Both the position numbers and the translations under genes were made by a program. A stretch of 64,000 nucleotides of DNA from CAWCLK01 sp963796225 (lineage in GTDB: Bacteria > Actinomycetota > Nitriliruptoria > Nitriliruptorales > Nitriliruptoraceae), in NCBI GenBank assembly GCA_963796225.1, contig CAWCLK010000013.1:1-64000 (forward strand), in the 5' to 3' direction. The stretch's first letter is position 1, and every line of letters starts with the position of its first letter. Below, piece by piece: positions 27,875 to 36,362 of the stretch. A model generated the notes under the pieces. That model did not search any database. It was not told where the DNA came from and saw nothing but the letters and a program-made list of their open reading frames with translations.

Positions 27875-28789
27875 TCAGGCCAGCGTCGCCGGGTCGGTGT
27901 TGGCCCCGCACACGAGCACCCCGACGCGTTCGCCGTCCGCGGGGCGGTAGGCGCCGGAGCGCAGTGCGGCCAGCGCGGCGGCGCCGCCCGGCTCGGTGAC
28001 CTGGCGCAGCTGCTCCCACAGGACCCGCTGCGCGTCGGCGACCGCCTCGTCGGGCACGAGCACGCTGTCGGCGATCCAGTGTCGGACGGCCCAGACCTGC
28101 TCGCCGACGCGCCCCGCCCCCAGCGCCGAGGCCGCGATGCCGGACACCTCGACGTCGACCGGCTCGCCGGCCGCCAGGGCGCGGTGCAGGGTCGGGGTGC
28201 CCTCGGTCTCGACGGCCACCACGCGCACGTCGTCCCGGAACCAGCTGGCGATCCCGCCGATCAGCCCACCGCCGCCGACGGCGACCAGCAGCGTGTCGAG
28301 GTCGGCCTGCTCGGCCAGCTCCCGCGCGATCGTCCCGGCCCCGAGCAGCATCTCGGGCCGGTCGTAGGCGTGCCCGGCGAGGACGTCGTGGGTGGCCAGG
28401 TGCTCCTCGCAGGCCCGAGCCGCGGCCGCGTAGTCGCCCTCGACCACGCGCACGTCGGCGCCGTAGCCCCGCATGCGGTCGATCTTGGCGGGCGGCGACA
28501 GCGACGACACGAACACGGTGGCCCGGCGCCCGAGCCGCCCCGCCGCGTACGCGAAGGCCGCCCCGGCGTTGCCGCCCGACGCCATGGCGACCTCGTCCCG
28601 GTCGGAGGCCAGCAGGGTGGCGAACGCGCCCCGCGCCTTGAACGTGCCGGTGACCTGCAGCTGCTCGAGCTTGCAGATCACGGGCACGTCGGCCACCGCC
28701 CCGGCCTCGACCTCGACCACGGGAGTCCGGCGCACGTACGGGCGCAGGTGGTCCGCCGTCGCGGCGATCGCGTCGCGGTCGATGCTCAC
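27875..28789 (-). CDS. threonine dehydratase-like PLP enzyme (fold type II)
   Basis: 304 aa. The PLP lysine is in TGTFKARGA near residue 50, the phosphate-binding loops are SGGNAG near residue 71 and GGGGLIGG near residue 170, and a TVFVSSLSPPAKIDRMRGYGA segment matches serine/threonine dehydratases and racemases. There is no ACT regulatory domain, so it is more like a catabolic or serine-type dehydratase than a biosynthetic IlvA. The gene is inserted between valS and clpX relative to the usual order. Exact substrate not decided. Confidence 0.85.
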   Translation of the reverse strand: MSIDRDAIAATADHLRPYVRRTPVVEVEAGAVADVPVICKLEQLQVTGTFKARGAFATLLASDRDEVAMASGGNAGAAFAYAAGRLGRRATVFVSSLSPPAKIDRMRGYGADVRVVEGDYAAAARACEEHLATHDVLAGHAYDRPEMLLGAGTIARELAEQADLDTLLVAVGGGGLIGGIASWFRDDVRVVAVETEGTPTLHRALAAGEPVDVEVSGIAASALGAGRVGEQVWAVRHWIADSVLVPDEAVADAQRVLWEQLRQVTEPGGAAALAALRSGAYRPADGERVGVLVCGANTDPATLA

Positions 28790-28802
28790 CGAGATGGGCG
28801 CG

Positions 28803-30086
28803 TCAGGCCGAGCGCTCGGCCGGCCCGTCGGTGATCTCGCGCAGGGCGGCCCCGTGCGGCACGAGCGTCGGGTTGGCGCGTTCCTTGACGGCCTGCGCCG
28901 TGATCACGCACGTCTTGACGTCGTCGCGCGACGGCAGCTCGTACATGGTCGACAGCAGGACCTCCTCGAGGATGGCCCGCAGCCCGCGTGCCCCGGTCTG
29001 GCGCAGGACCGCGAGGTCGGCGATCTCCTGCAGGGCCTCGTCCTCGAACTCGAGCTCGACGCCGTCGAACTCGAAGAAGCGCTTGTACTGCTTGGTGAGC
29101 GCGTTCTTGGGCGAGGTGAGGATGTCCACCAGCGCGTCGTGGTCCAGCGGTTCCACCGAGGACACGATCGGCAGGCGGCCGATGAACTCGGGGATCAGGC
29201 CGTAGGAGTGCAGGTCCTCGGGCAGCACGTTGCCGAGCAGCTCGCCGAGGTCCTTGTCGCGGGCGTGGCGCACGTCGGCACCGAAGCCGACGCCCTTGCG
29301 GCCGATGCGCTGCTCGACGACCCGTTCGAGCCCGGCGAAGGCCCCACCGCAGATGAACAGGATGTTGCCCGTGTCGATCTGGATGAACTCCTGGTGGGGG
29401 TGCTTGCGGCCCCCCTGCGGCGGCACCGAGGCCACCGTGCCCTCGAGGATCTTCAGCAGCGCCTGCTGGACGCCCTCGCCCGACACGTCCCGCGTGATCG
29501 ACGGGTTGTCGGACTTGCGGGCGATCTTGTCGACCTCGTCGATGTAGATGATCCCGGTCTCGGCCTTCTTCACGTCGAAGTCGGCGGCCTGGATCAGCTT
29601 GAGGAGGATGTTCTCGACGTCCTCGCCCACGTAGCCGGCCTCGGTCAGCGCCGTGGCGTCCGCGATGGCGAACGGGACGTTGAGCAGGCGGGCCAGCGTC
29701 TGGGCCAGCAGCGTCTTGCCGGAGCCGGTCGGGCCGAGCAGCAGGATGTTGGACTTCTGCAGCTCGACGTCGTCACCGCGCGTGGTCCCGCCGACCTGGA
29801 TGCGCTTGTAGTGGTTGTACACCGCGACCGCGAGGGTCTTCTTGGCGGCGTCCTGGCCCACGACGTAGTCGTTGAGGAAGGAGTAGATCTCCTTGGGCTT
29901 GGGCAGCTCCTCGAGCCCCAGCTCGCCCGGCTCGGCGAGCTCCTCCTCGATGATCTCGTTGCAGAGGTCGATGCACTCGTCGCAGATGTACACGCCGGGG
30001 CCGGCGATCAGCTTCTTGACCTGCTTCTGGGACTTGCCGCAGAAGGAGCACTTGAGCAGTTCGCCGCTCTCGCTGAACTTGGCCAT
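28803..30086 (-). CDS. clpX: ATP-dependent Clp protease ATP-binding subunit ClpX
   Basis: AAA+ unfoldase of 427 aa that feeds substrates to ClpP. The N-terminal zinc-binding domain has CSFCGKS and CDECIDLC (four Cys, residues 13-41). Walker A is LLGPTGSGKTLLAQ near residue 120, Walker B is IIYIDEVDKI near residue 185, and the IGF-type ClpP-docking loop region is GRKGVGFGAD. Encoded right after clpP on the same strand with a gap of about 80 bases. Confidence 0.97.
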   Translation of the reverse strand: MAKFSESGELLKCSFCGKSQKQVKKLIAGPGVYICDECIDLCNEIIEEELAEPGELGLEELPKPKEIYSFLNDYVVGQDAAKKTLAVAVYNHYKRIQVGGTTRGDDVELQKSNILLLGPTGSGKTLLAQTLARLLNVPFAIADATALTEAGYVGEDVENILLKLIQAADFDVKKAETGIIYIDEVDKIARKSDNPSITRDVSGEGVQQALLKILEGTVASVPPQGGRKHPHQEFIQIDTGNILFICGGAFAGLERVVEQRIGRKGVGFGADVRHARDKDLGELLGNVLPEDLHSYGLIPEFIGRLPIVSSVEPLDHDALVDILTSPKNALTKQYKRFFEFDGVELEFEDEALQEIADLAVLRQTGARGLRAILEEVLLSTMYELPSRDDVKTCVITAQAVKERANPTLVPHGAALREITDGPAERSA

Positions 30087-30169
30087 GTGCTGGTCGTCTC
30101 CCTCGTCACGCGGATCGGCGCGCGCACTCGATGGTACAGAGCGACGCCGGACGTGGGGCCGAGCCGCGA

Positions 30170-30823
30170 CTAGCGGACCTTGCGGCCTTCCTTGTCCCGC
30201 GGGTTCATGATCGCGTCGACGATCCCGTACTCCAGGGCCTCCTTGGCGTTCAGGATGAAGTCGCGGTCGGTGTCCCGCTCGATCTTCTCGGCGGTCTGGC
30301 CGGTCTTCTCGGCGAGGATCTCGTTGAGCTCGTCGCGCATGCGCAGGATCTCGCGGGCCTGGATCTCGATGTCGCCGGCCTGGCCCTCGGCACCGCCGGA
30401 GGGCTGGTGCAGCAGCACGCGCGAGCGCGGCAGGATGAACCGCTTGCCCTTGGCGCCGGCCGCGAGCAGCACGGCCGCGGCGGACGCGGCCTGCCCGAGG
30501 CAGATCGTCTGCACGTCGGAGCCGATGTACTCCATCGTGTCGTAGATGGCGAACAGCGCCGTGATCGAGCCACCGGGCGAGTTGATGTAGAGCTGGATGT
30601 CCTTGGACGGGTCGTCCGACTCGAGGTGCAGCAGCTGCGCCATGATGAGGTTGGCGATCTCGTCGTTGACCGGCGTGCCCAGGAAGATGATGCGTTCCTG
30701 GAGCAGGCGCGAGTAGATGTCGAAGGCCCGCTCGCCCCGGTTGGTCTGCTCGATGACCGTCGGGACCAGGTAGTTCATCGGGCTCGGCGGAGCGAACCCG
30801 CCGGGAGTGGACAGCTCGGCCAC
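30170..30823 (-). CDS. clpP: ATP-dependent Clp protease proteolytic subunit
   Basis: Serine protease subunit of about 217 aa from the GTG at 30823; the ATG at 30778 (MNYLVPTVIEQTNRGERAFD) would give 202 aa, closer to the processed form. The catalytic Ser is in GQAASAAAVL near residue 111, the His in LLHQPSGG near residue 136, and the Asp in DTDRDF near residue 184. The serine region reads SAAA rather than the common SMGA. Only one clpP is present here; many actinobacteria have a second copy adjacent, which would have to be elsewhere in this genome. Confidence 0.96.
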   Translation of the reverse strand: MAELSTPGGFAPPSPMNYLVPTVIEQTNRGERAFDIYSRLLQERIIFLGTPVNDEIANLIMAQLLHLESDDPSKDIQLYINSPGGSITALFAIYDTMEYIGSDVQTICLGQAASAAAVLLAAGAKGKRFILPRSRVLLHQPSGGAEGQAGDIEIQAREILRMRDELNEILAEKTGQTAEKIERDTDRDFILNAKEALEYGIVDAIMNPRDKEGRKVR

Positions 30824-30948
30824 GGACGCGTCCTTGTCGCTGGCGGTGACTGGCCTGCGAAGGTAGCGAGGTGTGCGCATGGCGGGGCGTGATGTGAGCC
30901 GTGGCGACGCACCCGCCATGCGCGGGGCCGGCATGGCATCCTCGCCGC

Positions 30949-31878
30949 ATGACCACGCCCCGCCGCCCTGTCCTGCCCGCCCTCGTCGTCCTCGCCGGGC
31001 TGCTGGCCGGGTGCTCCACCGGGGTGTCCGCCCCCGCCGACCCGGTCCCCACGGACGGCCCCACCGCCGCCGAGGACGCATCCGAGGTGACGGCGGCGGC
31101 CGAGGCCGAGGCCGACGCCGAGGAGGCCGCCAGCCGGGCGGCCGACGAGGCGGCGGAGCAGGCGCGCCTGGAGGCCGAGGCGGAGGCGCAGCGCCTGGCG
31201 GACGAGGAGGCCCGCCAGCGCGCCGAGGAGGAGGCCCGGCGGAAGGCCGAGGAGCAGGCCCGGCGCCGCGCGGAGGTGACCCGCGTGCAGGAGGTCCTGG
31301 CGGCCCACCACTACTACGCCGGGGCGATCGACGGCGAGGCCGGTCCGGCGACCGCCGCCGCGGTCATGGCGTTCCAGAAGGTCAACGGGCTGTCACGGGA
31401 CGGCGCGATCGGCCCCCAGACCCTGGCCGCGATCGAGACGCCCGCCCCCGCCCCGCTGGTGGGCGGCGCCCCGACCCGGGTCGAGGTCGACCTCGACCGC
31501 CAGGTCGTCAACGTGGTGCTCGGCGGGCAGCTCGCGCGCACGCTGAACGCGTCGTCGGGCAGCGGGGAGGTCTACACGTGGCCCGACGGGAGGGTGGCCC
31601 GCGCCGACACCCCGGTGGGGACGTTCACGATCCAGCGGCGCATCAGCGGCCTGCGCGAGGGTGACCTCGGGGCGATGTACGACCCGATGTACTTCCACGA
31701 GGGCTGGGCCATCCACGGCTCCAACTCGGTGCCCGGCTACCCGGCCAGCCACGGCTGCGTGCGCCTGCCGCGGGCCGATGCCCTGTGGCTGGCGTCCCAG
31801 GTGCCCAACGGCACCCAGGTCGTGGTGCACGGGTCCACCAACGCGTTCGACCCGCGCACCGAGACCGTCTGGCTGTAG
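30949..31878 (+). CDS. lipoprotein L,D-transpeptidase with peptidoglycan-binding domain
   Basis: 309 aa, ATG at 30949. A lipoprotein signal ends in LLAGCS (lipobox). Residues 50-105 form an Ala/Glu/Arg-rich helical stretch, probably a coiled-coil spacer reaching from membrane to wall. Residues 107-160 are a PG_binding_1 domain (VQEVLAAHHYYAGAIDGEAG, VMAFQKVNGLSRDGAIGPQT). Residues 180-300 are a YkuD catalytic domain with IHGSNSVPG and SHGCVRLP (catalytic His and Cys near residues 268-270). It makes 3-3 cross-links or anchors proteins in the cell wall. Divergent from clpP, convergent with tig. Confidence 0.93.
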   Translation: MTTPRRPVLPALVVLAGLLAGCSTGVSAPADPVPTDGPTAAEDASEVTAAAEAEADAEEAASRAADEAAEQARLEAEAEAQRLADEEARQRAEEEARRKAEEQARRRAEVTRVQEVLAAHHYYAGAIDGEAGPATAAAVMAFQKVNGLSRDGAIGPQTLAAIETPAPAPLVGGAPTRVEVDLDRQVVNVVLGGQLARTLNASSGSGEVYTWPDGRVARADTPVGTFTIQRRISGLREGDLGAMYDPMYFHEGWAIHGSNSVPGYPASHGCVRLPRADALWLASQVPNGTQVVVHGSTNAFDPRTETVWL

Positions 31879-31880
31879 CC

Positions 31881-31897
31881 GCGACCGTCGCGGTCGC
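31881..31897. terminator. short bidirectional hairpin between L,D-transpeptidase gene and tig
   Basis: GCGACCG and CGGTCGC form a 7-bp stem with a 3-nt loop in the 22-base gap between convergent stops. Confidence 0.6.
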
Positions 31898-31900
31898 CGG

Positions 31901-33379
31901 TCACTCCTCCTCGGCGTCCCCGTCGTCGGAGTCGTCGCTGGAGTCGTCCGAGCTGTCGTCGCTGGAGTCGTCCGAGGTGTCCTCGGAGGTGTCCTCGTCA
32001 GCCTCGGCAGCCGGGAGGTCCGCCGGCGCGGCCGCCGTGGCCTCGTCCTCGTCGGACTCGAGCAGGCCGAGCTCGGCCAGCACGTCGTCGGACGGGCCGC
32101 CCTCGAGCGTGGCCTCGTCCATGATCGCGTCCAGCGCCTTGCGACGCAGGATGTCGCCGATCAGCGCGGGCAGGGTGCCCTGCTGCTGGATGACCTGGGC
32201 GACCTGGTTGGGGTCGGCGCCCATCTGCATCGCGTGGCGGACGATCTCGTCGTTGACGTCCTGGGGCTGGACGTCGACCTCGAGCTGCTCGGCGAGCTGG
32301 TCGAGGACCAGGCGAGCCTTGACCGAGGTCGTGGCGTGCTCGCGGGCGTCGTTCTCCCACGTCTCGCTGTCGGTGTCGTCCGCGGCGAACAGGTCGTCGA
32401 GCGTCATGCCGTACTGCTCGGCCTGGTGCTCGAGCTGGTGGCGGCGCTGCTCGACCTCGTCGTCGATCATCGCGGGCGGCAGCGGGATGTCGACGGTGGC
32501 CAGGTAGGCCTCGAGGACGTCGCCCCGGACCTGGTGGTTGGCCTCCTGCACCCGCCGCTTGAGCAGGTTGTTGCGGACGTCGGCTCGCAGCTCGTCGATG
32601 GTGTCGAACTCGCTGGCCGTGGCGGCGAAGTCGTCGTCGAGCTCGGGCAGCGTCTTGGCGCGCACGTCCTTGACGGTGACCGTGAACTCGGCCTCCTCGC
32701 CCCCGTGGTCGGGGAACTCGTCCGGGAGGTTGTCGGTGTAGGTGAACTCGTCGTCCGCCATGCGGTCGACCAGCTCCTCGTCGAGCTTGGGCGTCACGCC
32801 CTCCGACCCGACCTCGTACAGCGCGTCCTCGACGCTGGAGTCGGTCAGCTCCTCGCCGCCCACCGACACGGACAGGTCGAGGGTGACGTAGTCGCCGGTC
32901 TGGGCGGCGCGCTCGACCTCGTCGACCTCGGCGAAGCGCTCGCGCAGCTGCTGGAGCTGCTCGTCGACGGCCTCGTCGTCGACGTCCCACAGCGGGTAGC
33001 TGACCTGGATGCCGGTGTGGTCGGGGGCCTCGAACTCGGGGCGCACCTCGACCTCGGCCGTGAACGTGCAGCCATCGGCCTCGTCGAAGGTCTCGACGTC
33101 CACCTCGGGCTGGGCGACCGGGGTGATCTCCTCGGCCTGCAGCGCCTCGGCGTAGTACTCCGACAGCGAGTCCTCCATCGCGGCCTGGGCGATGGCGCCC
33201 TGGCCGAAGCGCTGCTCGAGCAGCCGGCGGGGGGCCTTGCCGGGGCGGAACCCGGGCAGGCTGACCTGCTTGGCGAGCTCCTTGGCCGCGGCGTCGAAGG
33301 CCTTCTTGACGCGCTCGGGCTCGACCTCGACCGTGAGCTTCACGGTCACCTGGTCGATGGTCTCGACGGTGGTCTTCAT
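31901..33379 (-). CDS. tig: trigger factor with long acidic tail
   Basis: Ribosome-associated chaperone and peptidyl-prolyl isomerase, 492 aa. The ribosome-binding loop is LPGFRPGKAPRRLLEQRFG near residues 41-59. The PPIase (FKBP-like) domain spans about 155-245 (GDYVTLDLSVSV). The C-terminal chaperone arms run to about residue 425. The last 65 residues are nearly all Asp, Glu and Ser (repeats of SDDS), an acidic extension longer than in most trigger factors. The tig-clpP-clpX order is conserved in bacteria. Its promoter should lie in the 290 bases up to the tRNA-Pro gene, where I see no other feature except the tRNA promoter. Confidence 0.96.
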   Translation of the reverse strand: MKTTVETIDQVTVKLTVEVEPERVKKAFDAAAKELAKQVSLPGFRPGKAPRRLLEQRFGQGAIAQAAMEDSLSEYYAEALQAEEITPVAQPEVDVETFDEADGCTFTAEVEVRPEFEAPDHTGIQVSYPLWDVDDEAVDEQLQQLRERFAEVDEVERAAQTGDYVTLDLSVSVGGEELTDSSVEDALYEVGSEGVTPKLDEELVDRMADDEFTYTDNLPDEFPDHGGEEAEFTVTVKDVRAKTLPELDDDFAATASEFDTIDELRADVRNNLLKRRVQEANHQVRGDVLEAYLATVDIPLPPAMIDDEVEQRRHQLEHQAEQYGMTLDDLFAADDTDSETWENDAREHATTSVKARLVLDQLAEQLEVDVQPQDVNDEIVRHAMQMGADPNQVAQVIQQQGTLPALIGDILRRKALDAIMDEATLEGGPSDDVLAELGLLESDEDEATAAAPADLPAAEADEDTSEDTSDDSSDDSSDDSSDDSDDGDAEEE

Positions 33380-33649
33380 GTGATGGTGGCTTTCTGGGCG
33401 TGGGCGCTCGGCGGGAGTCGACCGGTGGCGGCGCGGGGTGTGGTGCGGGGCGCTGCGGGGCGGCCGGGAGCGCGGGGCGCGCTCGTCGTGTGCGAGGTGG
33501 GGCGCAGCGGACCAGGTGGGCACGCGTGCAGGCGTGCGCGGCCGCGGGGCGCCGGACGCGCAAGGGTGGCACGGCGCTCGCCCAGTGTCCATCCGAGCGC
33601 CCCGCGCGTGCGGCCGGCCCGGTGCACGATGGGGCATGCCGTCGTCGGC

Positions 33650-33655
33650 TAGCCT
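33650..33655 (+). promoter_or_regulatory. -10 element of the tRNA-Pro/tRNA-Gly unit
   Basis: TAGCCT lies 12 nt before the mature 5' end of tRNA-Pro, placing initiation just before the tRNA. The same hexamer precedes the genes at 3851 and 47055. Confidence 0.45.
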
Positions 33656-33667
33656 CCCGGCTCGTGC

Positions 33668-33745
33668 CGGGGCGTGGCGCAGCTTGGTTAGCGCGCGGCG
33701 TTTGGGACGCCGAGGTCGCCGGTTCGAATCCGGCCGCCCCGACCA
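33668..33745 (+). tRNA. tRNA-Pro (anticodon TGG)
   Basis: The acceptor arm CGGGGCG pairs with CGCCCCG, the anticodon stem CGGCG/CGCCG encloses TTTGGGA with anticodon TGG, and the T-loop TTCGAAT is present. The 3' CCA is encoded. Confidence 0.95.
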
Positions 33746-33749
33746 CACC

Positions 33750-33824
<75 letters not shown>

Positions 33825-33828
33825 TGAC

Positions 33829-33856
33829 CCCGGGGGAGCATCGAAGCTCCCCCGGG
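33829..33856 (+). terminator. strong hairpin terminator after the tRNA pair
   Basis: CCCGGGGGAGC at 33829-33839 pairs with GCTCCCCCGGG at 33846-33856, an 11-bp perfect stem with a 6-nt loop. It starts four bases after the tRNA-Gly CCA and has no T-tract. Confidence 0.85.
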
Positions 33857-33880
33857 CGTCACGAGCGCGAGGCACGGGGC

Positions 33881-35474
33881 ATGGCACGATCGACGAGGCG
33901 GTGGATCGCACCGCTGCTGGTCACCGGACTGGTCGCGGCCGCGACCATGACCGTCGTCGCCAGCGTGCGCCTGGTCACCGACCCGGCCGGCGGGGCGGCC
34001 GAGCCGGCTGCCGCCCCGGTGCCCCCCGCAGACGCGAGCGAGGCGCCCTCCTCCCCCGCGCCGACCGCCACCGCGAGCGATCCCGCCCCGGCCTCGCCGA
34101 GCCCGACCGAGAGCGTCGCCCCGTCGCTGGCCGGCCACGGCGCCCCGTACGGCACCGTCGCCGGCCTGACCATGTTCCGGGGCAACCCCACCCGGTCGTG
34201 GTACGGGCAGGGCCTGCCCGAGGACCCGGTGATCGCCTGGCAGTTCCCGGCCGACGACCGCCGGCTGTGCTCGCAGTCGACCGCCGCTGGCGAGACCAAG
34301 GAGTGGTGCGGCACGGGCTGGACCGGCCAGCCGGTGGTGTGGGAGCGCCCCGACGGCGTCACCGAGGTGATCGTCGGGGCCTACGACCGGCAGGTGCACT
34401 TCCTCGACGCGGCCACGGGACGCCCGACGCGGCCACCGTTCCCGACGGGCGACCTCATCAAGGGCTCGGTGACGCTGGACCCGGACGGGTTCCCGCTGCT
34501 CTACACGGGCTCGCGGGACAACCACTACCGCGTGATCGCGCTGGACCGGGACGTGCCGACCGAGCTGTTCGCGCTGGACCCGCACCCGCAGGGCGTGTGG
34601 AACAACGACTGGGACGGCAACGGGGTGATCGTCGACGGGCTCCTCGTCGTCGGCGGCGAGGACTCGTGGTTCCGGGTGGTCGAGCTGCACCGGACCGTGG
34701 GCGCCGACGGCCTGGTCCAGGTCGCCCCGGTGGTGCTGGCCGAGGCCCCCGGCTTCGACGAGCAGCTGTTCGACGACGTCGGCGACGGCAACGTCTCGAT
34801 CGAGAGCTCGCCCGTCTGTGGTCGGCGACGTCGCCTACGTGGTCAACTCCGGCGGGCTGGTGTCCGGCTTCGACCTGTCCGCGGTCCGGTCGGGCGACAT
34901 GCCGCGGGTGTTCCGCTACTGGCTCGGCGACGACGCCGACGCCACCCTCGTGGCCGGGCCCGACGGCATCCTCTACGCCGCGGTCGAGTACGAACGGCGC
35001 CTGCCGCGGGCCCGCGAGGTCGGCCAGCTCGTGGCCCTGGACCCGTCGCACCCCGACGACCCGCGGCTGTGGGGCGTCCCGGTGCCGCCCCGCGAGACCG
35101 GTCCCGCGGACGAGGACGGCGGCATCTGGGCCACGCCCGCGATCCACGGCGACCACCTCTACGTGACCACCCACCCGGGCGAGCTGCTGGTGGTGAACCG
35201 TCACACCGGGGCGGTCGTCCACCGCGAGCGCATCGGCTACCACGAGTGGTCCAGCCCGGTCGTGGTGGACGGCACGCTGCTGGTCGGGCTGTGCGACCAG
35301 GGCCGGCTGCGCGCCTACGACCTCGGCGACCCCGCGCGCCCCGTGCAGACCTGGGAGGTCCGGGTGCCCACCGGCGGCTGCATCGAGTCGACGCCGGCGG
35401 TGTGGGGCGGCGGCATCTACGTGGGCTCGCGCGACGGCCACGTCTACGGGGTGCGGTCCGGGACCGGCCGGTAG
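33881..35474 (+). CDS. membrane-anchored PQQ-type beta-propeller protein (frameshifted)
   Basis: About 530 aa after skipping one base near 34816. The N-terminus MARSTRRWIAPLLVTGLVAA is a membrane anchor or signal, and residues 45-90 are a Pro/Ser/Ala linker. The rest consists of repeated propeller blades with Trp-Gly/Gly-x-x-Tyr patterns (VIVGAYDRQVHFLDAATGRP, LLYTGSRDNHYRVIALDRD, then in the next frame VGDVAYVVNSGGLVSGFDL, LYVTTHPGELLVVNRHTGA, IYVGSRDGHVYGV). Such proteins are exported and often bind other wall proteins or cofactors; no PQQ-dehydrogenase active site is evident. The start at 33881 avoids overlap with the tRNA. The frameshift splits the propeller after IESSPV. Confidence 0.82.
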
Positions 35475-35484
35475 CGTCGAGGCC

Positions 35485-36255
35485 ATGACGTCGCCAGCCG
35501 AGGCCCGCGCCCTGCTCGGCGTCGGCGCCCACGCCAGCGCCGACGAGGTGCGCCGTGCCTACCGTCGGCTGGCCCGCACCGCCCACCCGGACGCCGGCGG
35601 CGACCCCGCCGACTTCCACCGGCTGCAGCAGGCCCTGGCGGTCCTGCTCGAACCGCGGCCCCGCCCCGCCCCGCCCGCCGCCTCGCCGTCGACCTCGCGC
35701 ATGACGCGGCCCTCCACCCGCACGCGCATGGGCGGCACGGGCTGGGGCGAGTCCAGCGAGCCGCGATGGCACGAGGAGGCCGTCGACCTCACCCACGTCG
35801 CCTGGGACGCCCCGCTGCCGGGAGCGCCCCACGCGTGGACGCGCGACCTGTTGGCGCGCGCCGTCGTCGCCGGCGAGGACGGGCCGGTCGTGCGCCCCGC
35901 AACGGGCGTGTCGCGCCGGCCCGGCTCACGGCTCAACCGCTTCGCCGGGTGGCTCAACAGCGACCTGCTCTGCCGGTGGGTGGTCCGGCCGGCCCGGGAG
36001 CGGGGCGTGGTCGGGCACGACGTCGAGCTGGCGCTCGCGCTGCACGGCACCCGCGCACGGCGCCTGGCCGACGACGCGTCGTGGCCACTGGGCTGGACCC
36101 GCGAGCGACGTCCGAGCACCACGCGGATCACGGCCGTGCTCACACCGTCACGCGACCCTCGTGCCACGGCGCTGCGCGCCGCCGACCACCTCGCCGACGG
36201 CCTGGACGTGCTCGGGTGGCCGCTCGGCGACTGGTACCGGGTCGAGGGCACCTGA
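35485..36255 (+). CDS. J-domain (DnaJ-like) protein
   Basis: 256 aa. Residues 1-50 are a J domain: EARALLGVGAHASADEVRRA, RRLARTAHPDAGGD with the HPD motif that stimulates Hsp70 ATPase. There is no Gly/Phe-rich or zinc-finger region, so it is not DnaJ itself. The rest is a Pro-rich linker and an uncharacterised basic domain (RLNRFAGWLNSDLLCRWVV and DHLADGLDVLGWPLGDWYR). It lies ten bases after the beta-propeller gene and may be co-transcribed. Confidence 0.8.
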   Translation: MTSPAEARALLGVGAHASADEVRRAYRRLARTAHPDAGGDPADFHRLQQALAVLLEPRPRPAPPAASPSTSRMTRPSTRTRMGGTGWGESSEPRWHEEAVDLTHVAWDAPLPGAPHAWTRDLLARAVVAGEDGPVVRPATGVSRRPGSRLNRFAGWLNSDLLCRWVVRPARERGVVGHDVELALALHGTRARRLADDASWPLGWTRERRPSTTRITAVLTPSRDPRATALRAADHLADGLDVLGWPLGDWYRVEGT

Positions 36256-36266
36256 CGGTGCGGCAG

Positions 36267-36347
36267 ATTCTGGACTCGAGTCCAGAATTGTCCGGCCGAG
36301 TGGCGGACACGCGCCCCGTGGGACAGAAACTGGGACGGAGCCCAGTT
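36267..36347. terminator. three tandem hairpins between convergent genes
   Basis: A perfect 22-bp palindrome occupies 36267-36288 (centre CTCGAG). TGTCCG at 36289-36294 pairs with CGGACA at 36304-36309. AACTGGG at 36328-36334 pairs with CCCAGTT at 36341-36347. They fill the 107-base gap between the J-domain gene and the enoyl-reductase-like gene, so a two-way terminator is likely; a protein-binding role for the 22-bp palindrome is not excluded. Confidence 0.65.
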
Positions 36348-36362
36348 CCCAGGCGCGGGCGG

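Noticed and set aside
23460..27950. Plus-strand frame of 1496 codons over valS and neighbours
   Set aside because: Shadow of valS and the VOC gene; only the final 860 bases on this strand are a real gene, and that is in a different frame.
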